DNA of 45,188 nucleotides, taken from Paenibacillus allorhizosphaerae. GTDB taxonomy: Bacteria > Bacillota > Bacilli > Paenibacillales > NBRC-103111. The notes below the pieces were generated by a model. That model was given only the letters and a program-made list of their open reading frames with translations. It searched no databases and was not told the DNA's origin. Shown in pieces: positions 34,272-41,758 of this stretch. The stretch's first letter is position 1. The number at the start of each line of letters is the position of its first letter. The stretch is from NCBI RefSeq assembly GCF_910594985.1, contig NZ_CAJVCE010000038.1:1-45188 (forward strand), given 5' to 3'. Position numbers and translations under genes: made by a program.

Positions 34272-35837
34272 ATGAGATGGTTGCTGGGCATATTAATAGC
34301 GGCATCACTGTTTATCCAACTTGGCTGCGGAGCTGAAGCGGAAGAAGAGGGGGATGGTATGAAAATCCCCAAAGTGAACAAGATTGCCATCGACGGTTCA
34401 GGTGCAGACTGGGAAAAGCAGGGCTTATCGGTCACGCTGCACGGCAGTACAAAAGGGGAAACGACAGACGCATTCGATTTTACCCCGAACTTGAACTTCG
34501 GTTGGAACAAGGATGGACTCGCTATTTTTGCCAATGTCACGGATGATGTCGTACATGTAAATTCACTCCCTGCGAAGCTATCGAATGGCGATAGCATAGA
34601 ATTGATAGTTAGCGGCAAAACAGATGGAAGCGACAGTATGAAAGTGATTTTATCTGCAGGCGCGGATGGCAAAGACGAAGCCGTGGTACGTATCGAAGGT
34701 CGTATCGGCGCAGATTCGCAAAGAAATGAAGCGAGAGTGACGGCGAAAAGCCAAAAGACGGGAACGGGCTACACCGTGGAAGCATCCATCCCCTTCTCTT
34801 TGATGCATATGGATGCGAAGAGCGGTGCGGCATTGGCTATGCAAATTCATACGAACGATTACGACTACGGCGGGGATAAGAATGCGATAAGCTACCCACT
34901 GTATTACACGAGCAAAGCGACGGAAAGCTCGCCGGCGATGCAAGTCGCAACGTTGTCGGAGAAAACGGGGAAATGGTACGCGCCGGACATCAAAAGCTAT
35001 AAGACCAAGGATTCGGTATTTGTATATTATTATGCCGATGAAAAGCATGCAGGCAAGGAAGTTGCGATTCGCGGCGGTCAAGAGGAATGGGATCGGAAAC
35101 CAGTCGCTATACGTGAAAATGCAGCAATAGCTCAGCTGCAAATTTCTCTCGCAAAACTGGGAGGGAGCAGCACGAAACTGGATGTTGTTGTCGATGGACG
35201 GCTTCGGCAGGTTATTGATGTGCCGTCGGTCGAAACGGAAGACGGTAAATACCCTTACGAAAATGATATCAAAGCGTATGAGCAGCGTGACAAAAAAGCG
35301 CTTCCCCCGGAAGGCGTCACGGTGTTTATCGGCAGCTCTAGTATTCAGCGATGGTCGACGCTTGAGAAAGATATGGCGCCGCTGCAAGTGATCAACAGAG
35401 GATTTGGGGGATCTGAGGCGTATCAGGTGACTCATTTTGCCGATCGCATCGTCATTCCCTACAAACCGAAGAAGATCGTGTTCTACGAAGGCGATAACGA
35501 TATCAGCAAAGGAACTTTGCCGGAGCAAATCGTAGAAGAATGCAAAGCGTTCGTTCGCAAAATACATCATGCACTGCCCGGCACGAAAATATATTTCGTA
35601 TCGATTAAGCCCAGTCCTTCCCGGATAAAAGACTGGGAAAAAAGCAAGAAAACGAATCAACTGCTTGAAGAATATGCCAAGCAGCATGAATACCTTGAAT
35701 TTATTGACGTCAGTGCAGCGATGATTGACGAGAAAGGGAATCCGAAGGCAGACATATTCGGGCCCGATCGGCTTCATATGAATGAAAAGGGCTATGACAT
35801 ATGGACTTCGATCATCAGGCCGAGGATTGAAAAATAA
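34272..35837 (+). CDS. lipoprotein with CBM9-like domain and SGNH hydrolase
   Basis: 521 residues. The N-terminus is a lipoprotein-type signal with Cys19 (ASLFIQLGCGAE); the lipobox is unusual, with Gln at position -3. Residues 35-235 are beta-rich with IAIDGSGADW and SNGDSIELIVSGK, as in CBM9/DOMON-like sugar-binding modules. The C-terminal 170 residues are a GDSL/SGNH hydrolase: block I GSSSIQRWS (Ser355), block II GFGGSEAYQV, block III YEGDNDISK (Asn409) and block V PDRLHMNEKG (Asp499, His502). It probably removes acetyl or other ester groups from surface polysaccharide. The ATG at 34272 follows GGAGG; the ATG at 34206 adds a basic stretch and is less likely. Confidence 0.82.
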   Translation: MRWLLGILIAASLFIQLGCGAEAEEEGDGMKIPKVNKIAIDGSGADWEKQGLSVTLHGSTKGETTDAFDFTPNLNFGWNKDGLAIFANVTDDVVHVNSLPAKLSNGDSIELIVSGKTDGSDSMKVILSAGADGKDEAVVRIEGRIGADSQRNEARVTAKSQKTGTGYTVEASIPFSLMHMDAKSGAALAMQIHTNDYDYGGDKNAISYPLYYTSKATESSPAMQVATLSEKTGKWYAPDIKSYKTKDSVFVYYYADEKHAGKEVAIRGGQEEWDRKPVAIRENAAIAQLQISLAKLGGSSTKLDVVVDGRLRQVIDVPSVETEDGKYPYENDIKAYEQRDKKALPPEGVTVFIGSSSIQRWSTLEKDMAPLQVINRGFGGSEAYQVTHFADRIVIPYKPKKIVFYEGDNDISKGTLPEQIVEECKAFVRKIHHALPGTKIYFVSIKPSPSRIKDWEKSKKTNQLLEEYAKQHEYLEFIDVSAAMIDEKGNPKADIFGPDRLHMNEKGYDIWTSIIRPRIEK

Positions 35838-35958
35838 AGGGATGCACCCGGTTCGACTGCCGGGGGAGGGAGAAACTGCAAGCTTACGGGATGAATTACA
35901 GCAAGCCGCTTATGCTCCCCGATGTTTCCGGAGGAAAGCTTATTGGCGATGAATTGAT

Positions 35959-35994
35959 AAAAATGTCCGATCCTGCACAGGATCGGACATTTTT
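35959..35994. terminator. strong bidirectional terminator
   Basis: AAAAATGTCCGATCCTG and CAGGATCGGACATTTTT form a near-continuous palindrome of 36 bp with A-runs and T-runs at its ends. It can end the SGNH lipoprotein gene on the plus strand and the small peptide gene on the minus strand. Confidence 0.85.
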
Positions 35995-36068
35995 TGCGAG
36001 ATTCGGTACTTCGGTTTCCGAATCCGCATAAGCAGTTCTAGGTGTGGTTTACGCAGCCATCTCCGCTC

Positions 36069-36233
36069 CTAACGCAGGAAGTAGTACCAGTGTGCCGTAT
36101 GAATGCAATCCATGACACTGTCGCATGCCGGCATCATGGCGTTTGCTTGGCTAGGAGCTGCAGATAAGCTCACGCCGGTTGCCAATGCCAGTGCCAACAC
36201 GCCTAAAATCAAACGTTTGCGAAGTATTTTCAT
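36069..36233 (-). CDS. 54-residue secreted Cys-containing peptide precursor
   Basis: Too short for ordinary ORF cut-offs, but well supported. AAAGGAGG lies about ten bases before the ATG at 36233. The start MKILRKRLILGVLALALATG is a basic region plus hydrophobic core, followed by VSLSAAPSQANA, a good signal-peptidase site (A-N-A). The rest is a mature peptide of about 22 residues containing PACDSVMDCIHTAHWYYF and a basic end. Two cysteines six apart could form a disulfide. The C-terminus is aromatic. The terminator at 35959-35994 follows in the right direction, and a TAAAAT -10-like hexamer is at 36278-36283. No immunity, export or modification gene is adjacent. I do not recognise the family; a signalling or antimicrobial peptide is only a guess. 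Confidence 0.65.
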   Translation of the reverse strand: MKILRKRLILGVLALALATGVSLSAAPSQANAMMPACDSVMDCIHTAHWYYFLR

Positions 36234-36424
36234 TCAGGAGCGCCTCCTTTCAGTTTAAAGTGGTTGATGCGAAGCTAATTTTAACATCTGCTATTTTGAT
36301 CCGACAGCTACTCCGGACATACGGGCGGTAATGAGTTTTATACATGACCGGATGATGACTATTCATGTCGAGTTTGATTCTAAAAAAAATTTTTAGAAAT
36401 ACTGTAACGAAACTTTTTAACATA

Positions 36425-36466
36425 GGGACGCAAAGCCATGGCCTAAGGCATCGGTCGATGCTTTTT
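36425..36466 (+). ncRNA. possible 3' half of a c-di-GMP-I (GEMM) riboswitch with hairpin
   Basis: GGGACGCAAAGCC followed three bases later by CCTAAGG matches the conserved central core of GEMM-I riboswitches. The 5' half (GCAAACC and its helix) is not recognisable upstream, so this is at most a fragment. It runs directly into GCATCGGTCGATGC (36448-36461), a 6-bp hairpin followed by TTTTT, which looks like a terminator. The same bases are read on the minus strand as the end of the broken sigma gene. A chance match is possible. Confidence 0.35.
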
Positions 36467-36594
36467 CATCTCCGATTGTCGGCCCCTTGTCCAATGTTTT
36501 CATAAAAGCTTCCTGAATGATGTCTTCGGTAGCTCCATGATCATTAGTAGTGAGGCGATAAAAGCAGCAATAGTTTGCCTTCATTTTTTTCCAT
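36457..36594 (-). pseudogene. truncated and frameshifted ECF sigma-factor gene
   Basis: AGGGGG precedes an ATG at 36594, but after five codons a run of seven A residues throws the frame off. One base less in that run gives MEKMKANYCCFYRLTTNDHG, continuing ATEDIIQEAFMKTLDKGPTI and GDEKA, a clear sigma-70 region 2 of an ECF factor (compare the family pattern LTxNxxxAEDIIQEAF). Homology stops at about 36457, where the riboswitch-like sequence begins; region 4 is missing altogether. So this is a decayed gene fragment of about 45 codons. Confidence 0.7.
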
Positions 36595-36835
36595 AACGTT
36601 TAGACCCCCTTTTGCGACAATGTGTGGGAGTTGTTTCCTGCTTGAATATACGACTTATGGAATAATGAACATCCTTTAGTATATGACAGCGAAAGGGTCT
36701 GAAAAGTTTCGCGAACATTCGTGAAAATCCGGGAACACGAAAATGCTTCTCCCACCCGTTTTCCAGCATCACTAATCAATCATAATACTGGGAGAAATAA
36801 ATTACCAACCGCGTAGTTTTTTTAGCAGTACAGGC

Positions 36836-36863
36836 ACGGATAGGCTGAGGCCCACATAAAATA
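36836..36863 (+). promoter_or_regulatory. sigma-E/sigma-K type promoter of sigK
   Basis: CATAAAATA at 36855-36863 fits the sigma-K/E -10 (CATANNNTA). An AC dinucleotide at 36836-36837, 17 bp before it, fits the short sigma-K -35 (mACm), and ATA at 36840 would be a sigma-E-like element at less than ideal spacing. Mother-cell control by these factors is what is known for sigK in Bacillus. Confidence 0.5.
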
Positions 36864-36892
36864 ACACTAATCTCATCGTGGGGGTGGCTGAC

Positions 36893-37594
36893 GTGCCTGG
36901 ATTTTTTTCAGCAATAGCTTTATTTATTAAAGAATTAATGCTTCTGGTTTCATATGTAAAAAATAATGCTTTTCCCCAACCGCTTGCAGAAGAAGACGAA
37001 GAAAAACATTTAAGATTAATGGCCCAAGGGAACCAGTACTCCCGGAACTTGTTGATTGAACATAATCTAAGACTCGTAGCGCATATTGTCAAGAAATTCG
37101 ATAACACCGGCGAAGATCTGGAGGATCTGATCTCCATCGGAACGATAGGGTTAATCAAAGCGATTGAGTCTTTTTCTCCGGATAAGGGGACCAAGCTGGC
37201 TACTTTTGCCGCGCGCTGTATCGAGAACGAGATTTTGATGCATCTCCGGTCCTTGAAGAAGACCCGCAAAGACGTCTCTTTGCATGACCCCATCGGTACG
37301 GATAAGGAGGGCAATGAAATCACGCTCATCGATATTCTCGGCACCGAGGCTGACGATGTAGTGGATAAAGTGCAGCTCAAGATCGAGAAGTCAAAGATTT
37401 ATCGCAATCTGGATATATTGGACGAAAGGGAACGGGAAGTCGTCGTCGGCCGCTTTGGACTGGAAGCCGGGGGCGAGGAACGGACGCAGCGGGAAATCGC
37501 GAAGGAGCTGGGGATCAGCCGCTCTTACGTGTCGCGGATCGAGAAGCGGGCGCTGATGAAGCTGTATCATGAGTTTTATAAGGCGAAGCGGTAA
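36893..37594 (+). CDS. sigK: RNA polymerase sporulation sigma factor pro-sigma-K
   Basis: 233 residues, the late mother-cell sigma factor of sporulation. GTG at 36893 follows GGGGTGG and gives a 20-residue hydrophobic pro-sequence ending LMLLVS before YVKNNAFPQPL, just as in B. subtilis where SpoIVFB cuts at this place. Region 2 follows (NLRLVAHIVKKFDNTGEDLE, about 58; ISIGTIGLIKAIESFSPDKG, about 80), with LMHLRSLKKTRKDVSLHDP at about 117, and region 4 (REREVVVGRFGLE, about 178; REIAKELGISRSYVSRIEKR, about 202). The gene is uninterrupted, with no skin element inside it. The segment 37082-37422 recurs at 44614-44954. Confidence 0.95.
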   Translation: MPGFFSAIALFIKELMLLVSYVKNNAFPQPLAEEDEEKHLRLMAQGNQYSRNLLIEHNLRLVAHIVKKFDNTGEDLEDLISIGTIGLIKAIESFSPDKGTKLATFAARCIENEILMHLRSLKKTRKDVSLHDPIGTDKEGNEITLIDILGTEADDVVDKVQLKIEKSKIYRNLDILDEREREVVVGRFGLEAGGEERTQREIAKELGISRSYVSRIEKRALMKLYHEFYKAKR

Positions 37595-37605
37595 GTGGAT
37601 ATAGG

Positions 37606-37800
37606 ATGTTTCTTGCAGCCTGCCGATACGGCAGGCTGTTTCAGAACAGCAGACTTAAGGAGATATTAAAAAAAGCGGACGAGCTTCTCCCTTTGTCGGA
37701 TAACTGCGATCACTATTACAAAGTTTTGCTATTACACAGCAGACTTGAAAATTGGGAACTTTTCTTGAAGACCATACTGTCTTTTAGAAACACCCGTTAA
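37606..37800 (+). CDS. doubtful short ORF downstream of sigK
   Basis: An open frame of 64 codons. Its first codons lie within the hairpin that follows sigK, and the ATG at 37606 has no convincing ribosome binding site. The later part, KEILKKADELLPLSDNCDHY then YKVLLLHSRLENWELFLKTI, has protein-like composition and helical amphipathy, so it may be the remnant of a longer gene. I do not recognise it. Confidence 0.25.
   Translation: MFLAACRYGRLFQNSRLKEILKKADELLPLSDNCDHYYKVLLLHSRLENWELFLKTILSFRNTR
37616..37638 (+). terminator. hairpin after sigK
   Basis: CAGCCTGCC and GGCAGGCTG form a perfect 9-bp GC-rich stem with a 5-nt loop, 22 bp past the sigK stop codon. The U-run after it (TTTCAG) is weak. 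Confidence 0.6.
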
Positions 37801-37877
37801 AAAGCAATAAGTAAGAAAAACACATTCGAGAAAGTAATGAAAATGGAGATCGAAAGTGTACCTGAAAGAATTGTGGG

Positions 37878-37903
37878 GGCCTGTCGTGGTGGCAGGTCTT
37901 TTT
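37878..37903 (+). terminator. intrinsic terminator
   Basis: An 8-bp stem with two G-U pairs (GGCCTGTC / GGCAGGTC) and a GTGGT loop, followed by TTTTT. It would stop transcripts passing the doubtful ORF at 37606-37800. Confidence 0.55.
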
Positions 37904-37909
37904 GATTTG

Positions 37910-38080
37910 GTACGCCTAGCCAAGCTATGCACAACTAGCCGGTGGAAGTCCGGTCGAGGGTATGAGCCAAGTCGCCGCGCAGCGGACAAACGGTTGATGG
38001 AGATATACTAAGGCTACAATGTAGCTCTCTCGGGAGTGCAGGCAAACATATGGCACATAAATATTGGTATGTACTGATAT
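37910..38080 (+). mobile_element. probable 5' fragment of a group II intron
   Basis: GTACGCC at 37910 resembles the GUGCG start of bacterial group II introns. It is followed by AACTAGCCGGTGGAAGTCC, a GGTGNAAGTCC stretch typical of intron domain I. Further compact, paired GC-rich sequence runs to about 38050. No reverse transcriptase reading frame and no domain V or VI follow, so it would be a dead 5' remnant. The right-hand boundary is a guess. The rest of the gap to 38323 is AT-rich, and I see no gene in it. Confidence 0.4.
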
Positions 38081-38323
38081 ATAAACTATGATTTCTCGTC
38101 AATCATTAATTGCATTTCCTAGATTTACAAGACATTAATAAATATATCATTGAATATGTCAGTGACATGATATAAGCTCGTTTTAGATCACATCTCAGGT
38201 GATAGGTTGCTTGCGAGCATACTCTGAATCTGACGTAGGCAATAGCATGTGTAGAATAGCAAAAAAACAAGGACTACCGGGACGCCAATGGTTGCTTCCT
38301 ACGCGGTGAAGAAGTAATTCATT

Positions 38324-38341
38324 TTGTAAAAACGCTTACAA
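38324..38341 (+). promoter_or_regulatory. operator-like inverted repeat before the GntR/LacI regulator
   Basis: TTGTAAAAACGCTTACAA is an inverted repeat, TTGTAA / TTACAA with a 6-bp centre, 42 bp before the regulator start. It looks like a LacI/GntR-family operator. It is not a correct cre site, because the TGTAA-to-CG spacing is two bases too long. Autoregulation is the natural reading. Confidence 0.45.
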
Positions 38342-38382
38342 TCTGGAGTCCATGATTATGATAAAACGAAGGATGACCTTAG

Positions 38383-39528
38383 ATGAAGAATGTACGTGCA
38401 TCAAAAAAACCGAGTCAGCAATTGTATTTGCAGATTGCCGATAAGGTCAAAGACATCATCCGGAGCCGCAGGCTTCAACCGCATGACCCCGTTCCTTCAG
38501 AAGGAGAGCTCGCGAAGCTGTTCGGCGTAAGCCGGATGACCAGTAAGCTGGCACTAGAACGATTGGCAGAGCAAGGTATGGTATATCGTTTGCCGAGAAG
38601 GGGGACCTTCCTATCCGGACAACCGGACAGCATGCTGTATGACGGAGAGCTTCCGCCCGAAAGAAAGCCGGCTCCGGTAGAGGAGAAGCATTGTAGGCAG
38701 ATAGCACTTATCGTGCCCCATCTTTCCGATTACACTTCAAGAATTATTGCAGCAGCCGAGTCGGAAGTGCGAAAGCACGATTGCGATCTTATTTTGAAAA
38801 TCAGCAAGAATAAAGATGATGAGGATAACTGCCTGCAGAGGCTGGTTGAAGGGGGAATCGACGGCATTATTTTATTTCCCCAGGGGCGCAAGACATGCAG
38901 TGATCAGGTGCTGAGATTGAAATTACAGCAATTTCCGATTGTGATTATCGACCGGATATTCCGTGAGGTTCAGATTGATTGCGTATATCACGATCACTAC
39001 CTTGGTTCTTATCAGATGACCAAGTATTTGATCGAAAAGGGCCATCGGGAAATCGGATATACTTCGAATGCGATCGATAATATTACCAGTAGAGAGGATC
39101 GGTATCAAGGCTATATTCAGGCGCTGCTCGATCATGCGATTCCCGTAAAGGTCCAATCTATCCATTTTAGAAGCGTACCCTGCGATCCAAGCCGGATTAA
39201 CGAGAGTGATCCTGAACAGGAACAGTTTATAAAGGAAAATCCGCTGATCACAGCCCTCATGTGCGGGGACGATCATGTGGCCATTTCAACCTTATATACA
39301 GCCCTGCGCATGGGGATTTCCGTCCCCGATCAGCTTTCTATCGTCGGGTTCTCTGATATCCAATTAGCAGCTTTAACTCCGATTCCTCTTACAACAGTCA
39401 GACAGGATACGGAGCAGCTTACCCATTCGGCTTTTAATCTTCTTATGAAGCGGGTTAACCATTCCCTTGAGAAACAGATTACCATAAAAATTCAAACGAC
39501 GATCATAGAGAGAAAATCCGTTCTCTAG
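38383..39528 (+). CDS. GntR-type HTH plus LacI-type sensor regulator
   Basis: 381 residues, the architecture of AraR. The N-terminal winged helix (LYLQIADKVKDIIRSRRLQ, then VPSEGELAKLFGVSRMTSKL, about 14-75) binds DNA. Residues 105-381 form a periplasmic-binding-protein-like ligand domain (QIALIVPHLSDYTSRIIAAA; GGIDGIILFPQG; YHDHYLGSYQMTKYLIEKGH; IGYTSNAIDNITSREDRYQG; SIVGFSDIQLAALTPIPLTT). It is 22 bp ahead of the phosphodiesterase gene and presumably controls that gene and the ABC importer. Ligands of this class are usually sugars or their phosphates. Confidence 0.88.
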   Translation: MKNVRASKKPSQQLYLQIADKVKDIIRSRRLQPHDPVPSEGELAKLFGVSRMTSKLALERLAEQGMVYRLPRRGTFLSGQPDSMLYDGELPPERKPAPVEEKHCRQIALIVPHLSDYTSRIIAAAESEVRKHDCDLILKISKNKDDEDNCLQRLVEGGIDGIILFPQGRKTCSDQVLRLKLQQFPIVIIDRIFREVQIDCVYHDHYLGSYQMTKYLIEKGHREIGYTSNAIDNITSREDRYQGYIQALLDHAIPVKVQSIHFRSVPCDPSRINESDPEQEQFIKENPLITALMCGDDHVAISTLYTALRMGISVPDQLSIVGFSDIQLAALTPIPLTTVRQDTEQLTHSAFNLLMKRVNHSLEKQITIKIQTTIIERKSVL

Positions 39529-39550
39529 GAGTGACAGGAGGAGTTTTGTA

Positions 39551-40369
39551 ATGAAAATTCATTTTCTAGGAACCGCAGCTGCGGAGGGATTCCCGAATGC
39601 ATTTTGCCGCTGTGAGCATTGCCTCAAAGCAAGAGAGCTTGGAGGGAAAAACATACGAACACGAAGCTCGGCCATCGTTGACGACGTGATCAAATTCGAC
39701 TATTCGCCCGATTCTTATATGCAGGCGCTTCGCGACAACATTGATTTCACCGCTATCGAGCACCTGCTTGTCACTCATACGCACTCCGATCATTATAATG
39801 CCTATGACTTGGAATGCCGGAGGACAGGAATTGCTCACAACCTTCAGCATCCGATGCATATCTACGGCAATGATGCCGTGATGCACCATACACGCGTCGC
39901 CATAGGCCGCTTTGTAGGGGAGCGTTATGCATTCCATCTGCTGCGCCCATTCGAGACGATAGCCGTGGGTGACGCACGGGTTACGCCGCTGCTGGCGGAT
40001 CATGACCGCATGGAAACATGCTTGTTGTACGTGATCGAGAAGGGAGGAAAAAAGCTGCTGTACGGACATGATTCTGGCTGGTTTCCGGAAGCTACCTGGG
40101 CCTGGTTAAAGGGTAAGGAACTGGATTGTGCGATACTCGACTGCACCCACGGATATACGGGAAATTCTCGCGACCGAAATCATATGTGTATTGAGACCAT
40201 ACTAGAGGCTCAGCGCGAGTTCCAGAAGGAGAACATATTGAAAGAGGAAGGGCTCATCATCGTTACGCACTTTAGTCATAACTCCAAGCTGCTTCACGAC
40301 GAATTTGACGAAATATTCAAACCTGCCGGGATCGTTGTGGCCTATGACGGAATGATTGTTCACATCTAG
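39551..40369 (+). CDS. PhnP-like metallo-beta-lactamase-fold phosphodiesterase
   Basis: 272 residues, cytosolic. The family start MKIHFLGTAAAEGFPNAFCR leads to Cys19, Cys21 and Cys24, which match the extra zinc site of PhnP. Then come RTRSSAIVDD, the core metal motif THTHSDH (about 75-81), LLADHDRMET (about 148), YGHDSGWF (about 173), LDCTHGY (about 196) and VTHFSHNS (about 238). PhnP opens cyclic phosphate esters in phosphonate breakdown. Here there are no phn C-P lyase genes, so the substrate may be another phosphodiester brought in by the importer that follows. GACAGGAGGAG precedes the start. Confidence 0.85.
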   Translation: MKIHFLGTAAAEGFPNAFCRCEHCLKARELGGKNIRTRSSAIVDDVIKFDYSPDSYMQALRDNIDFTAIEHLLVTHTHSDHYNAYDLECRRTGIAHNLQHPMHIYGNDAVMHHTRVAIGRFVGERYAFHLLRPFETIAVGDARVTPLLADHDRMETCLLYVIEKGGKKLLYGHDSGWFPEATWAWLKGKELDCAILDCTHGYTGNSRDRNHMCIETILEAQREFQKENILKEEGLIIVTHFSHNSKLLHDEFDEIFKPAGIVVAYDGMIVHI

Positions 40370-40472
40370 AAATACAGTTGATCGGATCGGAAGCTTCCTT
40401 CGGATTACGTTCCGTTACTGGTTACTTGCTTTTATAAAAATTCAAATTACAACCAAAGGAGTGTCATAAAGT

Positions 40473-41585
40473 ATGATGAAAAAAATGATAAGTACAACGT
40501 TGCTCTCGATCCTGTGTCTCACGGTAACTGCTTGCGGTAGCGGCAATAATAACGGAAATGTCAAAGGGCCTACCACGCCGGCTAATTCGCCGTCCGCAGC
40601 TGCGCCAGCAGCGAATGAACCGGTGAAGAATGAGAAGCTGATTGTTTATACGAATGCGAATTCCGATGGTCGTGGCGAATGGATCATCGAGAAAGCGAAA
40701 AGCGCCGGCTTCGAGATTGAGCTTGTCGGAGCAGGCGGAGCCAATTTAACGAACCGGTTGATTGCAGAAAAGAACAATCCGATTGCAGACGTAGTGTTCG
40801 GCTTGAACAACATGCTTTATGAAAACCTGAAGAAGGAAAAAGTGTTGACCAAATATGTTCCGAAATGGGCTGGAGAAGTAGAGCCGGGCTTGAACGATCC
40901 GGAGGGCTTCTATCACGGACTTGTGAAGCAAGCGATTCTGCTTGGCTATAATCCGAAAAATTATACAACCGAAACGGCACCGAAGGATTGGACGGACCTT
41001 TATAAAAATCCGGCATTCAAAGGCAAATATGAAGCTCCTACTCTTCTTGGACAAATTACGCCTCAACTCGTCGTTGCCGGAATACTGACCAGACACCAGG
41101 ATCCGAAGGGGGAGCTTGGGATCTCCAAGGAAGGCTGGAATGAAGTGAAGCAATTGTTCGACAACGGTGTGAGAGCGGTTGAAGGTGAAGACTTCTACGC
41201 TAACCTGGCTAGCGGAAAAACGCCTCTTGGCGCGGTGGTTTCCGGTACACTCAGCAAGAAGGAAGAGCAGTATAAAGTGAAGGCAGGTATTGTAAGTCCA
41301 CAAATCGGCGTGCCGATGATTGTAGAGCATGCGGCGATTGTGAACGGTACCAAGAAGAAGGCAACGGCAGAGCGGTTCGTCGAATGGATGGGTACTGCTG
41401 ACGTTCAAGGAGAATTTGCCGCTAAGTTTAATTCCATGCCTGCGAATACGAAAGCAGCTGCTAAAGCCAATGAGTCCGTGAAGGCATTGTATTCCAATTT
41501 GAAAGCACAGCCTTTGGATTGGGGCTTCATTGCTAACAACATTGGCAAATGGGTAGAGAAAATCGAATTGCAGATCATGAAATAA
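40473..41585 (+). CDS. ABC importer substrate-binding lipoprotein
   Basis: 370 residues. The lipoprotein signal ends VTACGSG, and a Gly/Asn/Pro/Ala-rich linker follows. The binding domain from about 55 belongs to the ferric/2-aminoethylphosphonate/thiamine type: KLIVYTNANSDGRGEWIIEK, LIAEKNNPIADVVFGLNN, GLVKQAILLGYNPKN, APKDWTDLYKNPAFKGKYE and IVSPQIGVPMIVEHAAIVNG. It lacks the double Tyr of iron-binding FbpA proteins (EDFYANLASG has one), so an organic ligand is more likely than Fe(III). ATG at 40473 follows AAAGGAG at long spacing; ATG at 40476 is an alternative. It is the first importer gene, with hairpins after it. Confidence 0.88.
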   Translation: MMKKMISTTLLSILCLTVTACGSGNNNGNVKGPTTPANSPSAAAPAANEPVKNEKLIVYTNANSDGRGEWIIEKAKSAGFEIELVGAGGANLTNRLIAEKNNPIADVVFGLNNMLYENLKKEKVLTKYVPKWAGEVEPGLNDPEGFYHGLVKQAILLGYNPKNYTTETAPKDWTDLYKNPAFKGKYEAPTLLGQITPQLVVAGILTRHQDPKGELGISKEGWNEVKQLFDNGVRAVEGEDFYANLASGKTPLGAVVSGTLSKKEEQYKVKAGIVSPQIGVPMIVEHAAIVNGTKKKATAERFVEWMGTADVQGEFAAKFNSMPANTKAAAKANESVKALYSNLKAQPLDWGFIANNIGKWVEKIELQIMK

Positions 41586-41600
41586 GCAAAGTGAAACATG

Positions 41601-41638
41601 GATAAACGGCTTCGCCGCCTATTGGCGGCGCGTTTATC
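41601..41638 (+). other. RNA hairpin after the binding-protein gene
   Basis: GATAAACG / CGTTTATC closes a structure whose inner part is CGCCGCC-TATT-GGCGGCG, with a 4-base bulge on one side. No T-run follows, so it looks like an mRNA-stabilising 3' hairpin rather than a terminator. Confidence 0.6.
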
Positions 41639-41690
41639 GAGAAATGGAACAATCAGCGGAGAATATACTTTCTGACATTTTGAAAAACAC

Positions 41691-41719
41691 ACTGCATATT
41701 GGAGGCTCCAATATGCAGT
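41691..41719 (+). terminator. hairpin/attenuator between binding-protein and ATPase genes
   Basis: ACTGCATATTGGA and TCCAATATGCAGT form a perfect 13-bp stem with a GGC loop, followed by TGTTCTTTACG. Partial termination here would keep binding-protein mRNA in excess of the membrane components, as is common for importers. Confidence 0.6.
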
Positions 41720-41758
41720 TGTTCTTTACGATATTAAAATAAGGACATAGGGGTATAT

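Noticed and set aside
34650..35777. 375-codon open frame antisense to the SGNH lipoprotein gene
   Set aside because: Shadow frame; the plus strand has signal peptide, ribosome binding site and catalytic blocks.
36581..36772. 63-codon minus-strand ORF upstream of the sigma remnant
   Set aside because: Overlaps the likely promoter and ribosome binding site of the ECF remnant and resembles no family.
38324..38341. cre site upstream of the GntR/LacI regulator
   Set aside because: Looks like TGTAA...CG...TTACA but the spacing between TGNAA and CG is two bases too long; better read as an operator of the local regulator.
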